Origin: Burkholderiales bacterium
GTDB lineage: Bacteria > Pseudomonadota > Gammaproteobacteria > Burkholderiales > Usitatibacteraceae
Direction of reading: 5' to 3'
DNA: 14,444 nt
NCBI GenBank assembly: GCA_017880705.1
Contig: JADGRS010000029.1
Location: 1-14,444, forward strand
The first letter of the stretch is position 1. Every line of letters starts with the position of its first letter. The position numbers and the translations under genes are program-made. The notes under the pieces were generated by a model that was not told where the DNA came from, did no database searches, and saw only the letters and a program-made list of their open reading frames with translations. Of this stretch, positions 13,611 to 14,444 are shown one piece after another.

Positions 13611-14444
<834 letters not shown>

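Overview
The window is GC-rich chromosomal DNA, densely packed with genes, from a Gram-negative proteobacterium. Protein resemblances (PhoU/PhoB/PhoR, PstSCAB, OlsB, an AcpA-like acid phosphatase, a homodimer-type AceE) best suit a betaproteobacterium; this is inferred from remembered family features, not from a search. I see no rRNA, tRNA, CRISPR array, insertion sequence or phage gene, and no gene-free stretch over about 215 bp.

Layout. At the left edge (1-706, +) is the C-terminal part of a thiamine-diphosphate enzyme of the acetolactate synthase type. An inverted repeat built of 10-bp units follows (707-845). Then comes phoU-phoB-phoR (921-3595, +), a hemerythrin-domain protein (3647-4183, +), and a tightly overlapping operon of a PlcP-like metallophosphoesterase, a GT4 glycosyltransferase and diacylglycerol kinase (4289-6555, +). 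Facing it is an OlsB-like ornithine-lipid acyltransferase (6576-7310, -). A small overlapping pair, NTF2/SnoaL-like plus SpoIIAA/STAS-like, lies at 7454-8163 (+). The phosphate transporter pstS-pstC-pstA-pstB runs leftwards from 11970 to 8176, preceded by an AcpA-like phosphoesterase lipoprotein (13542-12055, -). Divergent from that is the 5' part of aceE, pyruvate dehydrogenase E1 (13611 to the right edge, +).

The unifying theme is phosphate starvation. I can read PhoB-box-like direct repeats (7-bp CTGTCAT-type units on an 11-bp period) before phoU, olsB and pstS, and weaker ones before plcP and the hemerythrin gene. In four of the five, a TAnnnT -10 hexamer starts exactly 10 bp after the last unit. 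The cluster therefore joins sensing and signalling (PstSCAB, PhoU, PhoR, PhoB) and phosphate scavenging (acid phosphatase) with what looks like a complete membrane-lipid renovation route. PlcP would strip phosphate headgroups to diacylglycerol, the glycosyltransferase would make a phosphorus-free glycolipid, DgkA would recycle surplus diacylglycerol to phosphatidate, and OlsB would start ornithine-lipid synthesis. Each enzyme family is known; this compact arrangement with a triple Pho box at olsB is the most interesting thing here. phoU is separated from pstB and heads the phoBR operon instead.
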